Assembly: GCA_023079485.1 (NCBI GenBank)
Contig: CM041085.1
Span: forward strand, 28,133,121-28,197,120
DNA: 64,000 nt
Source: Archilochus colubris
Taxonomy: Eukaryota > Chordata > Aves > Apodiformes > Trochilidae
Direction of reading: 5' to 3'
This document shows positions 41,193-52,700 of this stretch, in pieces. Within the stretch, counting starts at the first letter, position 1. Each line of letters starts with the position of its first letter. Under the pieces are notes generated by a model. It saw only the letters and a list, made by a program, of their open reading frames with translations, was not told the DNA's origin and ran no database searches. Position numbers and translations under genes: made by a program.

Positions 41193-41366
41193 AAAGATAA
41201 TATTATTTCAAAATGAGAAACAAATTCCAATTAAGAGTATTTTGTCTATGAAAATGATCCATTTTCTAGAGTAGCCACTACAATGTAGGACATAGTAACA
41301 GAAACAACCTAAGCTATTGAAATTTGCTATTCCAAAACCTGCAATAATCTCATTTCTCTGATCTTT

Positions 41367-41547
41367 TTACTTCTGAGTAATAGGAAAGGAGTTCTGGTCC
41401 ATTAACTCGCCCACTCTCTCCTGAAGGAAGTTAACCAGCTCGGCTAATACAAAGACATGAGTTTCATCCAGGTCTTGTATGATGAACTTCTTTCCCAATG
41501 CATTTGACTCATCCAAGTAGAGCAGAAACTGCTTCATTGCTGGGTCA
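41367..41547 (-). CDS. GTF2H5: GTF2H5 terminal coding exon
   Basis: 181 nt, from the second base of the split Cys codon to the stop. The acceptor is CAG|TGACCC at 41548/41547. The open frame continues upstream into intron (MCVCLYS...), so those residues are not part of the protein. Confidence 0.97.
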
Positions 41548-43525
41548 CTGTAGAGACAAACACACATCAGATACTAAGATCAGATAATAAGATACTGCGA
41601 GAAACAAACAAAAAAGACACCACTCTTTGAAGACACTCCCAAAGTTCTTTGGGAAATGAACATTAATTTCAAGAACTGCTCACAATTTAAAGGACTTCTA
41701 TGAAGCTTCTGAAAAAGTTGCTTCTTTCACAGTAGTAACTGCTTGGGCTACTTTAGTGTTGGAGAGTTTTTGGAAGAAAATGGACATGTGAGCAATCCTG
41801 ACTACTTAGCATTAGCCAGAGTGAGCTAAGGGCCTTGAGGCCCAGCTGCAAGGTTACCAAAAGATCAGCTACGGGCAAAAGATAAGGGAGTTGGCAGCAG
41901 AAAAGAAGAATAACAGGATGGGAAAGCATCGTATAGACAGCACATAAACATCTGTATTTAACCAGTCAGATAGTGCAGCCCTGTGGCATATGAAGAATGT
42001 CTTGTACCAATCAGCAATATGCTTATATTATGTTATCAGCCTAACTGTATAAAAGGGCTACTGCTGCTCTCAATAAATGGCAATACTTTGATTACATTAA
42101 TCTGCGTTGTCCACTGTTCTCCCACACTTTAGAGATAAAAATAGAGTCATAACTTAGTGGAAGAACCATCTGCTTGATTAGCAGAGAAGTGCCTCTGTGC
42201 TGCTGTTAAAGTAGCTTAAAAAAAAAAAAACCAACCTAAAAAACCCAGTCAACTAACACTTAATGAGACAAGTTTGAATTTACATTTCTATTTTCTGAAA
42301 TGGAACCATAAAACATGATTTCTTAAAGCACATTTTAGTTTAATGGTAATTAAAACCCAAGAGAACACAGATATCACTCATAATAGGGAGGATTAGTGGT
42401 CACATTTGAAACGTACCTTTATCATAACATAACTGAACGGTCTTTTTCATTATATCACCATTGAAATTTAGATGCACAGAAAAAAACATTTCAAAAGTAT
42501 GAAAACTACACGTAACTGAAACAGTTGTACTATACTACCCAGCTAGGAAATATGGCTTAAAAATCTAGGTTTTACCAAAGAGCATGTTTTTCCTATTTTA
42601 TAGATATTAGTATCAAAATAACATTGTTGGACTTCTTCAAGATTTCAGTGGATCAGAGAACTTGTCTTGGACATTTACACTTCAGCTGGTTAATGTCCAG
42701 TCAGCTCAGAAGTTACCTGCAGCAAACTCAAAGTTATATGCACCACGCAGGCACATCACAAGAGGTTCAAGGTTTTTCTGCTTTTGAGCAGTTATGACCT
42801 GTTACTGTATTTACAGTCTAAGTGTACAGCAGAAATCTTGTATGTCATACAATACCATGCAACGACCACACAAATCTTGACTGATTTTTCTTTTTACTTT
42901 GGAGGCAACCAGTTGTCTCTTAGTCTAGAGACTTCAAATTGCATGAAAACATGTTTACATCTAAAGCTTACTTTAAAAACTATAAGCATGTTCCTTTCAA
43001 GTATGATCTACAAACCAAGCCATATGTTAGCCTTGGATGGAATATGGACTGGAGTTGATGAAAAAAAAAAGATCAAAACAAAACACAGAAAAGAAAGGAT
43101 GGAAGATTATCTCATCTCCCTGTCAAACCAGTAAAGAAACATGTCACTCACAAAAAACAACAAAAAAAAAACATTATATGTAAGCAATATAGAGACCAAA
43201 AGTGAATTATTGTTACTTATAGTTAAGCATAAAGCCCATTTATGTGTAAGCATAAGTGGAAAAACAGTATCTAGAAAAGAAAAAGGGATTTTGGAGTAAG
43301 GATTACCTACAATTGCTTCTTACCTCTTCTCTTAAAGGCTGCACTTTTCCTGTCTGCTTGTTCTGCCCCACCCCTTGTCAAAACAATTCCTTTTTTACTG
43401 CCCAGACTCTTATGTTACTTAGAACACCTCCAGCTCTGAAGAAATATAAAAACTGCGACACAAGGAGAAACAACGAGCGCCGTTACTCACCATTCGATCA
43501 GAACACCTTTCAGCACATTCACCAT
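41367..43525 (-). CDS. GTF2H5: TFIIH subunit 5 (p8/TTDA), complete
   Basis: Coding sequence joined from 43525-43491 and 41547-41367 on the minus strand: 216 nt, 71 aa plus stop, the same length as human GTF2H5. The protein starts [12 protein letters not shown], where the Cys codon spans the junction, and continues [20 protein letters not shown], ending [13 protein letters not shown]. It is nearly identical to the mammalian protein, with conservative changes such as DLDETH for DIDDTH. GTF2H5 is the smallest subunit of the general transcription and repair factor TFIIH. It binds the p52 subunit (GTF2H4), stabilises the complex and supports XPB activity in nucleotide excision repair; loss causes trichothiodystrophy A in people. 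Both junctions are GT-AG. The gene is head to head with SERAC1, from which it is separated only by the shared CpG island. A solo LTR lies antisense in its second intron. Confidence 0.97.
41757..42126 (+). mobile_element. Solo LTR of an endogenous retrovirus (copy A)
   Basis: The 370-bp element begins TGTTGG and ends CCCACA. It is flanked by a perfect 6-bp target-site duplication, CTTTAG, at 41751-41756 and 42127-42132. A TATA box (TATAAAAG, 42048-42055) and AATAAA (42072-42077) lie about 24 nt apart, the compact arrangement seen in alpharetrovirus-like LTRs. The 6-bp duplication also suits class II (ERVK-like) elements. No internal retroviral sequence is next to it, so it is the product of LTR-LTR recombination. 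It lies in GTF2H5 intron 2, antisense to the gene, 209 bp from the terminal exon. Confidence 0.9.
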
Positions 43526-43597
43526 CTTCGCAGTTCTCTTATAAACGCTGTCAGATCACCAGGACAACCCCTGCTTTGGGCTACACACAGAGGAAAT
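43491..43597 (-). other. GTF2H5: GTF2H5 exon 2 (5' UTR plus first 35 coding nt)
   Basis: The acceptor follows a long pyrimidine tract (ttttttctttcag| in minus sense, first exon base 43597). The ATG is at 43525-43523, preceded by GCGAAG, with G at -1 and A at -3. The donor is GAATG|GTGAGTA, with the last exon base at 43491. It encodes 11 codons plus 2 nt, too short to appear as an open frame by length. Confidence 0.93.
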
Positions 43598-43795
43598 CTG
43601 AAAGAAAAAAGAAAAAAACCTCCGTTGAACGCCGCGATCCTCCAAGGCGACTCGCGTCTCACGAAGCGCAGCGCTGCCCACAACCTTGCACAGAGGCGAG
43701 GCCGGGCCGGGCCTGCTCCAGTGTGGCAGCGAGCTGTGAAAACTACAAGCCTCTGCCTTCACCTCACCAGCAGCCCAGCCAGCCCCGCTGCTCAC

Positions 43796-43900
43796 CTCCC
43801 GAGCGGCGGGTCCCACCAGCCCGTCTCCCAGCCTCCCGTCCCCTCCGTCACCCTCAAGGAGGCCGCTCCGCTCCCCACGGCCGCCGCCCCTGGCGCAGGC
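43796..43900 (-). other. GTF2H5: GTF2H5 non-coding exon 1 (5' edge approximate)
   Basis: A good minus-sense donor GGGAG|GTGAGC has its last exon base at 43796, inside the CpG island. It pairs with the strong acceptor at 43598. The 5' edge is only estimated, between this donor and the CCAAT box at 43944-43948. Confidence 0.55.
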
Positions 43901-43903
43901 GCA
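43893..43903. promoter_or_regulatory. NRF1-type site
   Basis: GCGCAGGCGCA matches the near-palindromic NRF1 core. NRF1 is a common activator of CpG-island promoters for genes of mitochondrial function, which fits SERAC1. Inferred from the motif only. Confidence 0.55.
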
Positions 43904-43943
43904 CGCCTCCCGCTCCCTCCTCCGCTCCCGCTCTCGCCTTGGG

Positions 43944-43948
43944 ATTGG
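43944..43948 (-). promoter_or_regulatory. CCAAT box, minus sense
   Basis: ATTGG in plus sense within GGGATTGGCC, a typical NF-Y context (CCAAT on the minus strand). It lies between the two divergent first exons. Confidence 0.5.
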
Positions 43949-43979
43949 CCGGGCGGCCTGCAGCGTCACGACGTTACCG

Positions 43980-44025
43980 CCGCGCGTAGGCGCCGGTGCT
44001 CGGCTGCGGGGAGCGGTGGCGGAAG
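43980..44025 (+). other. SERAC1: SERAC1 non-coding exon 1 (5' edge approximate)
   Basis: The donor GGAAG|GTAACG ends this exon at 44025. Spliced to exon 2 it gives GGAAG-G-ATG, with A at -3 of the start codon, a favourable context. The transcription start is estimated only. Confidence 0.7.
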
Positions 44026-46643
44026 GTAACGGCGGCCTTTGCCCCTTGAGGGGGGTACGGGGGGAGGCGGTGATGGTGGGGAGGGCCCAGCCCGGTGGGG
44101 TCGGGCAGCGGGCGGGACGTGAGGGAGGCTTTCATCTCAGCTGTCACCGCCTGCTGATGCGGGGTTCTTGTTTACCTGAGTGGGTTCGCGGGGTGTTTTC
44201 CACGATTAATATTTATTATTTTAACCACCTCGGGCTCTGGGCTCCGGGAGCCCGCAGCAGCGAGCGCACCTGCCCCTCTGCGGCGCCCCGGCCTGCCGAA
44301 CGGCGCGGCTTCGCCCGCCCGGGGGGGACCCGGGGAAACCCGCGCTTGTCCAAACCTTCCAGAAGTAGCTGTGGTGCCTCGGGCTTCACCCGCTCCGTGT
44401 GAGCGCCTCGGAGGTAACAGCTGAATTTTCCCCTTTGGGAAGCACGGGGTTACTCCCGCCTTGCTCCTTTTGATACTGCATTGCCTAAAATGGTTTGATT
44501 TGGGTTTGGTTTTGTTGTTGGGTTGGGTTTTTTTTGCTTGTTTTTAAGTGTACCTGGGTTGCGCTGTTGTGAGGCAGCAAGTGCTCCTCCTGCCCCTCTT
44601 TGGGGTAGTGGCAGCAGCGCCGGCACCACACGGCCTCTCCGGGGCGGAATGGTGCTATGGGGTTGTGTTGCGGGCTGCAGAGCTTCCTGAGCCAGCTGAG
44701 AAACGGCGCAAAATGAGTCGTTTTGCATTGTATTTTTATACTTACCGACAGGACGAGGGGTAATGGTTTTGAGCTGAAAGAGAGTAGATTTATATTAGGT
44801 ACTTGGAAGAAATTCTTTACTGTGAGGATGGTGAGATTGGAACAGGTTGCCCAGAGAAGCTGTGGTTGCCCCATCGCTGGAGGTGTTCAAGACCAGGTTG
44901 GATGGGGCTTTGATCAGCCTGATCTAGCAGATGATCTTTAAGGTCCCTTCCAACTCAAACCATTCTGTGAGCCTATATGCTAAGTTCTCTCAGACCTGAA
45001 CAGAAGTTTCTGGCAACAAACAAATGGTACTTGCTTTGGCCTCTGGTATTTGCAGGTTCATATTTTGAATACACGAAACTGTGGCTCCTGCTGTCACTGA
45101 ACTGTGTGTTTTTTGCAGTTCCAGACTGTGATTAGGCAGAAGAGTCCTGTGGTGCTGTGAATAAAGATGGAAGAAGAACTGTCATAGATCAGTCAGAGAG
45201 TATGGAAGTGTGGGAAGTGTCTCCAGAGGACTAATTATTACTGTGTTAAAAGTGTTTCATAGTGCTGTGTACTCTAAATGGATAAGCATGATACTGAAAT
45301 GACAGAAGCCCAAAAGTTACCTGTTATTGTGACAAAGGCTGGAGTAATGCTGACATTTTCCCCAGATCTCCCAAACACACTCCAAAGAACAGGAAAAGGG
45401 GAATAACTTATTGATGAAAGGAAACAAAAAAAGAATCCCCTTGTTTAGAGAAATCAGACACTGACATGAAAAGCTGTTATTTTTTTGGTCTGTAGAGCTT
45501 TCCTTAAATTCAAGGAGAATATCAGGGCCTCCCATATTTCAAGATCAGGATTTATATGCATGGTATTTTATCATTTTGAGGTAATTGTGGTGATAATTTG
45601 TGTACCCAGCATAGTAAGTTGTTAAATTGATGATGGATAGTTGTGAGTTTTTAAATCTGCTCAAACAGATCAACTTGTTTTTTCAGTCAGCGTAAGTGTA
45701 TCAATGCAGAGAATAAAATGTTGCCTGTCATATAATAGGAATTTTGTGTTACCTCTGCACTGTGTGCAGCAACAGATTTTTATGTGTTTCATGACTGCTA
45801 TGGAAGTTTAATATTCTTTGTGGATTTAGGCATAATGCTTGCACTTATGATGCTACATCTTCTGTTAAAACTTGAGATTAAGTCTTCAGCAGATGTACAG
45901 AATTTTGTTGTGTGTTGCCACGACAAATTTGTGTATTTTTCTAAGTTTAGACAAGTTTTTCTCATATAAGCCAAACATGAAGGCAGTACTGTTTGTTGAT
46001 ACATAAAATGGTAAATATATTTGAGTGGTAGAAACAGGAACCTGTGCTTTTGCCTGGCCTAAATTGCCTTGGTTTTCAGTCCTGTATTCATGTGACTATA
46101 TTTTATTTGAACTTCATTGTGCAGTGGTTAAGATGCAGCCTTGGTCAATGGGCTAAAGTGGATCTCCTTTAGAGTCAAACTAAGAGTGTTACTTGCACAC
46201 AATCAATTATTAACTTAAAAAGCAGTTGGTTACTGAGTTGTATTAAACTTGACATGTCATGTCAAGTCAAGTAACATCTTGGTGGAGATAAGACTGTATC
46301 TGGTATTTAAGGGAGTGCTACTAAGAAGTAGTGAAAGAGACTTAGAAGCAGAGAAGTTAATTGGAGTTACATTCTCACTGAAGTCAGCAGTAGCACATGA
46401 TATATGAAAATCTGATTTAAACTTTGCTTGTAATTGAAGTGCAGCCTTTTAAACTCAATACTTCTTTAACTGTAGCATTTTCTATGGGGTGAAATGAAGT
46501 AAATATGGTTTTTAAGACCTTTGCTGTAAATCATGACCTTTATTATGACCTTTTCTGTAAAAAGACATGAAAGAAAACTCTCACAAGTTTTCTGCTGTAT
46601 TTTTCAAATCAGTTGTTACTTTTACTTTTTTTTTTTTTTACAG
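44026..46643 (+). other. SERAC1: SERAC1 intron 1
   Basis: GT-AG intron in the 5' UTR. The first ~400 bp is still CpG island. A CR1 fragment is at 44745-44974. The rest shows nothing recognisable. Confidence 0.75.
44745..44974 (+). mobile_element. CR1 LINE fragment, plus sense
   Basis: 'accgacaggacgaggggtaa', 'aagaaattctttactgtgag', 'gaacaggttgcccagagaag', 'aagaccaggttggatggggc' and 'aggtcccttccaactcaaac' in order. It is a 5'-truncated 3' end, in the same direction as SERAC1, within its first intron. Confidence 0.92.
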
Positions 46644-46735
46644 GATGTCAGTGGCTGCTTACTGTATATTTTGCTATAGACAAATAGGAACTTCTGGTCC
46701 AGTAACAAAAACACACCCACCATGGAATTATATCA
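46644..46735 (+). CDS. SERAC1: SERAC1 exon 2 (first coding)
   Basis: The acceptor is a T-rich tract ending TTACAG| and the donor is ATCA|GTAAGT. The ATG is the second to fourth base of the exon. It holds 30 codons plus 1 nt, from MSVAAYC to WNYI. Confidence 0.95.
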
Positions 46736-49700
46736 GTAAGTACAGTTGTATTTGTACTGTTCTGAGGTATTTATAGAAAGGAAAAATCTAATGTTGGTAC
46801 AATGCCCAGAATAATTATTGATACAATGATCTAAATCCTTGGATACTCCATGATCAAAAGCTTTAATTTGCTAAAGTGAATGTCTGCTTCTGACATTGCT
46901 TTGTGTAGTGATAATGTAAAATAACACTATCAGGTTATCTGTGATTAGAATATGAGATGAGGGTGTCCCCCTCAATTGCAATCTCATCAAGCTATCTTAA
47001 ACTCCATTTTGTTTCTTGATTTTTTTTTCTAACCTCTAGAGCCATGAAACAATTACCTCCATATAGTTTGTTTCTGTTGTTTCTTCCTCCTTATTTACTG
47101 ATCTTAGTTCAATAGTCTTAGTCCCGGCTTAGTCCCTGGTATTAGTTCACTGCTTAGTTTCTGTTTTCTTTTCCTGCCTTCTGTATAGAATGACAATCTT
47201 ACAGTTCTCAAGTTTATTTTCACCTTTAAAAAATAGGATAATTTGTTTCAGGTCTACAGGAAGTATTCCTTTTTTTTTTTTTACTTTTCATCCTTCTCTG
47301 CCAGTTCTTCATCATGTAGCTGCCTCTTGTCTGCATGTCATAAAATTCTTATGATCTCAAAAAGACAGAACCTGGTGGTGGTGGTTGTGGGCTAAATCTC
47401 CCAGTTCATGCTGAGGAAAAGAAATTATTCCTGATAGGTGAGATATGTGCCATTTGGGTTCTTGCTACTGGTAATAATAGAGTTTCTCTGTATTGAGATC
47501 CTTACATCCAAATAATCAGCTTGACTTTGTCCTGAAGAAATAGCTCAAATCTGACAGAGAATCTTTAATTCAAAAGGGAAATGGTTGCAAGTGACGTGTT
47601 TATTCAGCTGTGTTCTTTACCAGTTAGATTCAATAGAATTATTGTAAAAATATTTTTTCTTAGGAAGTTTCTGCAGGAGTTTTCAAAGAGCATACATACT
47701 CCCTGCATGTATTAATACACATTGAAGAAATATCCATGCAACATAAGGAGAAGTTAACTCTTTAAAATAATCTGGAGCTCCAAATTAATGCTAGTGGTAC
47801 AGGCAGAGAAAGTGTACTGTTGATTTCTACAGATAAACGATTAATGTAATTAAGAGGTGACAATATTCTAAGTAAACAGGACTGCCAGAATACATGTTTT
47901 ACCATCTTGCTTAGGAGAGCAGGAAATGCTAATCAAGTCATGTTTTCTGTGTAAATTAAGGTAATCATTTTCTAAAAGCCAGAGAGCAATAGAAAAATTT
48001 TGAAAAGCTTGCTCTGAATGGCTGAAATTCTTACTGTTTGGTAATCAAATGCTAACTATGTTTGTACAGAGGTAATGCACACAGCTTTGTTTGACAAGAA
48101 TTTTTTGCTTTCTTTAAGGAAAAATTGCAAAGGTAACGGGATCGCTTATACTGGGGTAAGTTGTAACTGACAAGCATTTATATAACTTAGGTGTAGAGGT
48201 AAAATTTTAATTCATGTATCTTTCAAAAAACGTGAGAATATCAGAACATTTAGACATGATAGAATATAATTTTGAAGCATATTTTCTGGTGTTTACTGCT
48301 TATCTGTAGTATTTTAGAGTCTCCTCCCTACTTTGCTAAAATAAAATAATCTGCAAATATATACTTGGTAAAATCTAATACCAAAATAATACCAAAATGA
48401 TTGCTTATGTATTTTGGCATAATTTTATTTTTAAGTTAATATTCATATGCTGTTTTCTTTTATTTGAAGAGGCTTTGTATTCATTACATATGAAGTCCTG
48501 TCCTTAAAGAAGCTACTGCAAATCGATACTCAAGCTGTAGATCAAGAAAAACTAAAATCCTATGTATATGTACGTACAACTTCGCTGCATCCAAATGAAT
48601 ATCAAGGTAAGATATATGTAATTGTATGAATTCTAAAAATGGAATTTTAAAATAATAGAATGTTTCTGGAAGTCATCCTTATATAAGGAAAGATATATTT
48701 TCTGAAGTCTGTTACAAAAATAATGTTACTCACAATGTCACTAAATTTATCTTAAGCTGGTGTCTGATTTGTTAAGATATTTCTATACATGCAGTTCTCT
48801 ATATATGAGATAATTATATATATGTACATATATATATATGTATGTGTGCATGTTTGTGTCTGTATATTTACATATATATATAAAATAGAATACCAGGTTG
48901 GAAAGGACCACAAGGATTATTTGTCCAACCTTTCTTGGCAAAAACATAGTCTGGACAAGGTGACCCAACACGCTGTCCAGCTGAATCTTAAAATTGCCCA
49001 GTGTTTGGGAATCCACCACTTCCCTGGTGGATTGTGAAATGGCTTCCAATGGCTGATTGTGAAGAAATTTCCTCTTGTGTCCAGTGGGAATCTCCTCTGG
49101 AGTAAGTTGTATGTATTACCCCATGTCTTTTCAATGAGATCCCTTGTAGAAAGGGATCTGCTTTGTAGACACCCTTAAGGTACAGGAACATGGTAATGAG
49201 GTTGCCCTTAGACTTCTTTTCTCCAGGGTGAATAAATGCATTTCTCTCAGCCTGTTCTTGTATAGCAGGCTGCCCAGTCCTTTGGTCATCTTCATGGCCT
49301 TCCTCCAAACCCTCTCCAGCCTGTCCACATCTTTCTTCTATAGTGGGGACCAGAACTGAACACAGTATTCTACATGTGGTATGACAAGCACTGAGTAGAG
49401 CAAGATGATGACTTCTTTACCTCTGCTGGTGATGCCCTTGTTGATGCAACCCAGCATCTTGTTGGCTTTCTTTGGCACAGCAGCTGTTTGCCCATATTGA
49501 ACTTGTTGTCTGACAGGACCCCCAGGTCCCTTTCTACAGAGCTGCTGTGTAGCCAGGTAGATCTCAGCCTGCTCTACACTCCTATATTATACTTTCCCAG
49601 GTGCAAAACCTTACAATTGTCTTCATTTATATAAACACATACACACACACATATGTATATATGTGTGTGTATATATATATATATTTGAAAATAATATAAT

Positions 49701-52700
49701 AGAACTGTCATTCAGACTTCCAGTAATTTAAAAATGCTCTCATAGGCATCAAGTACCAAGCCAGAAAAGAAATCCACAAAGCTGTGAGGAAAATTCTAGA
49801 AACAGAAGCTAAAATTTTCCGGAGACCTTTCAATGGTAGGTATTGAGAGAATGGCTTTATCTATGATGATGATTTTTTAATAGTAAAACATAAGCCTTTT
49901 GGAAAGTGAAATATTTCTTACAAGCTTAACACGTTCTTTTGTGTTTGAAATTATGGTACTGTTATGTTGGGAAGAGCACAGTGGACAACACACAGATTAA
50001 TATAATCAAAGTATTGCCATTTATTGAGAGCAGCAGTAGCCCTTTTATACAGTCAGGCTGATAACATAAGCATATTGCTGGTTGGTACAACACATTCTTC
50101 ATATGCCACAGAGCACTATCTAACTGGTTAAATACAACTGGTTATGTGTTTATGCAATGCTTTCCCATCCTGTTATTCTTTTCTGCTGCCAACTCCCTTA
50201 TCAGCCTGTAGCTGATCTTTTAGTAACCTTGCAGCTGGGCCTTAGGGCCCTTAGCTCACTCTGGCTAATGCTTAAATAGTCAGGATTGCTCACATGTCCA
50301 TTTTCTTCCAAAAACTTTCCAACACTATTACTGTATTTTTCTGTATTAATATAGATTATTTGTATCTTTTTTATATATTGAAACCATTCTTCTTCAAATA
50401 GATGAAAGTGATGGTTAAGAAGAGATTTGAGTTTTGGTTTGAGTTGGGATTTTTTTCCTGTTAAGGTACCAGATTAATATATTTTATACCAGTCTTGTGT
50501 ATAGAAGGTGTTTGGAGGACAAAATACTTTCAGAATTTAATTTTAGAGAAGTATGTTATTCTTTCATCAGAATTGCAAATATTAATGGAGAACAGCACAG
50601 TCTTTTTGTAAGTTTCTATCACTGCTTTTTAGAGTAATTTGAATAAGAATTTCAGTTCATATAGGAAACTGTGCTCCTCTGGCATACTGCCTGTTCTCAT
50701 TTAACTATTAAATGTTTATAAAAATATGTACCTCCACTGTGGTGCTGTGAGTTTAATTGTTCAAGGTCAGAGCCTCAAGAGTTGCTGATCATTTCCAGCT
50801 CCAGCTGGAAGCTGACAATTCTTGTTGTTAAGTGCCAGCCAGGTTGTATATGTGTAACATATATTTGAAAAATAAACTTAGTGCCTCTAAAATAAATAAG
50901 AACTATCCTGTTAAAGGAAGAGCATTTTACTCCTGCCATTTAGTCATTGTTTCTATATTAATTCCATATTAAAATATTACAATTACTGTTTATTGAAACA
51001 TTAAAATTACTGTTAATGAGTGATATTCATATATTAAAAGAAACTTATTAATAATAACAGCTTTTATTTGTTTCCTGGTAAAAGAACAATTCAGTACATT
51101 TGATGGAGAAGATCATGAATGTGCCTTATGGCTCCTCTTAAAGAGAAGTCAGTCAGAAGACAAAGAGGTCCGACTGCAGGCTGTTCAAGACCTGGCAAAC
51201 AACAGTCACTGGCATGGTAATGTATGCTGATGTAGCCTAATTCATCCCAGAAACACGATGCAGTCTCAGTTAGATGTTGCAAGTCTGCTACCAACATGAA
51301 AAAAAGGCTAGTAGTTGCAAGGAGTGTGAATACATTCTGAAAATTGGTTTGAAATGTTGGGGGGTTATTTACACATGAATCTTTTTTTTTTTTCCTAGTA
51401 CCCTGATATGTGTATCTACAGTGTGGGCCTCCCTCTGTTTCTCCACTGCCATGGTGTGGGAGAGCAGTTCATTAGTTCCTTAGCTTTTCTGTTGGAACTG
51501 CTAGCAAGGTCACTAGTTCTGGCAGTGATTTTTATTAGACTTTGTATGGGAATGAGTTTAGGCCATAGTACAGTTGATAAAAATTGTTTAGAAGTTAACA
51601 TGTAGTAATGACATACTGGAGGGAGATGACTTGAATGTGGAAGCATTATTTGTAAGCCATTTTCCATTCTAGTTATTATTTGGTAGTAATAAGTCCTCCC
51701 TGTCTCTCTAGCAGTGAATGTCCTTGTAATCTGAAGTAAAAAGTAGGGAGGTATATATGTGTGTCCTCCCCCCTCAATCACTAGTCCATATGAACTAGAT
51801 GACACTCTAGTCTTGACTCTCATGATTCTGATAATCCAGTCAATTGACTGTGCAATTCCACACCATATGATCTATAGGTTGCCTCTGAAATTCTGATTAC
51901 CTCAAGCAGTTTACATCAAAAAGCTGTGTTTGAAAACATTTGAAAGCTGGGCTGCACCAAACCAAGCTATGTGTACTAATTTAGTATAACCATTTTCTGT
52001 TTGTAGTAGAATACTCTTAGCAGATTATCTCAGTGCACAAGATGGGCAGTACTTGGGAATCTAGTTGCTTTTTGTTCTTTTCTTTGTAGTGTTCATTCCT
52101 GTAGTATTCTGATGTTTCACAAACATTATCCTTGTTACTTACCTCATGAGAGAAAATGGCATTTTGTAACCTGATATTCCAAAACTGTGTCCAAGGAGGA
52201 CTGAGAACAGGTGGTAACTTTTCACAGATAGGACTGAATTGTTCAGCATACCTGTTATGGTAAATGTTCAAAGCATTACTTCAGTAACTTCAGTTTGCAG
52301 CTGTCAGTGATGTGTACCAAAAAACCAAAAAGGTGGTCAATCTGTGGCTGTTTATGAAAAGTATATTTCAGATTACTTGTCACTTTTGTTGTAGAATTGT
52401 ACAACAGTAACAAGGATAGAAACTAATTTTTATAGAGTAACTATTGATTCACTTTTTTTTCATTTGCCTCTCAGTATGTAATTTTCAGTTTATAAGTAGG
52501 TAGGCCTTGGGAAGGAAGAGTAGTTACTGTTAAGATCTGCTTTCCCTTCAGTAGGGTAACTGAAAGTCTGTCTCTGGTATCTTCAGTAAGGAAGGGATAC
52601 TTCAGACTGTATTTATTAAGGTCGTCTGATCTTGTGACTTTAACAACTTCATTGAAACATAGCTTTTGCATAGTTTAAAATTAGTTGTCTCTGTCTATGC

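Larger units (their letters stand above)
43600..44420. promoter_or_regulatory. Bidirectional CpG-island promoter of GTF2H5 and SERAC1
   Basis: GC- and CpG-rich island between AT-rich flanks. Minus-sense GTF2H5 exon 1 (donor at 43796) and plus-sense SERAC1 exon 1 (donor after 44025) leave in opposite directions, about 230 bp apart. Visible factor sites between them are an NRF1-type site at 43893-43903, a CCAAT box in minus sense at 43944-43948 and a CRE half-site CGTCA at 43964-43968. No TATA box is seen. This arrangement is typical of paired housekeeping genes, and the pairing is also present in human. Confidence 0.85.

Noticed and set aside
41548..41567. Upstream extension of the GTF2H5 last exon (MCVCLYS...)
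   Set aside because: A consensus acceptor interrupts it and the upstream coding exon at 43491-43525 restores the exact family N terminus.
43256..44402. Open frames of 128-257 codons across the 43.3-44.4 kb island
   Set aside because: They cross the real GTF2H5 exons in the wrong frame or strand and the shared promoter, and none resembles a protein family.
41757..50324. One provirus bounded by the two LTRs
   Set aside because: The LTRs are in opposite orientation, each has its own target-site duplication, and host genes fill the interval with no gag, pol or env sequence.
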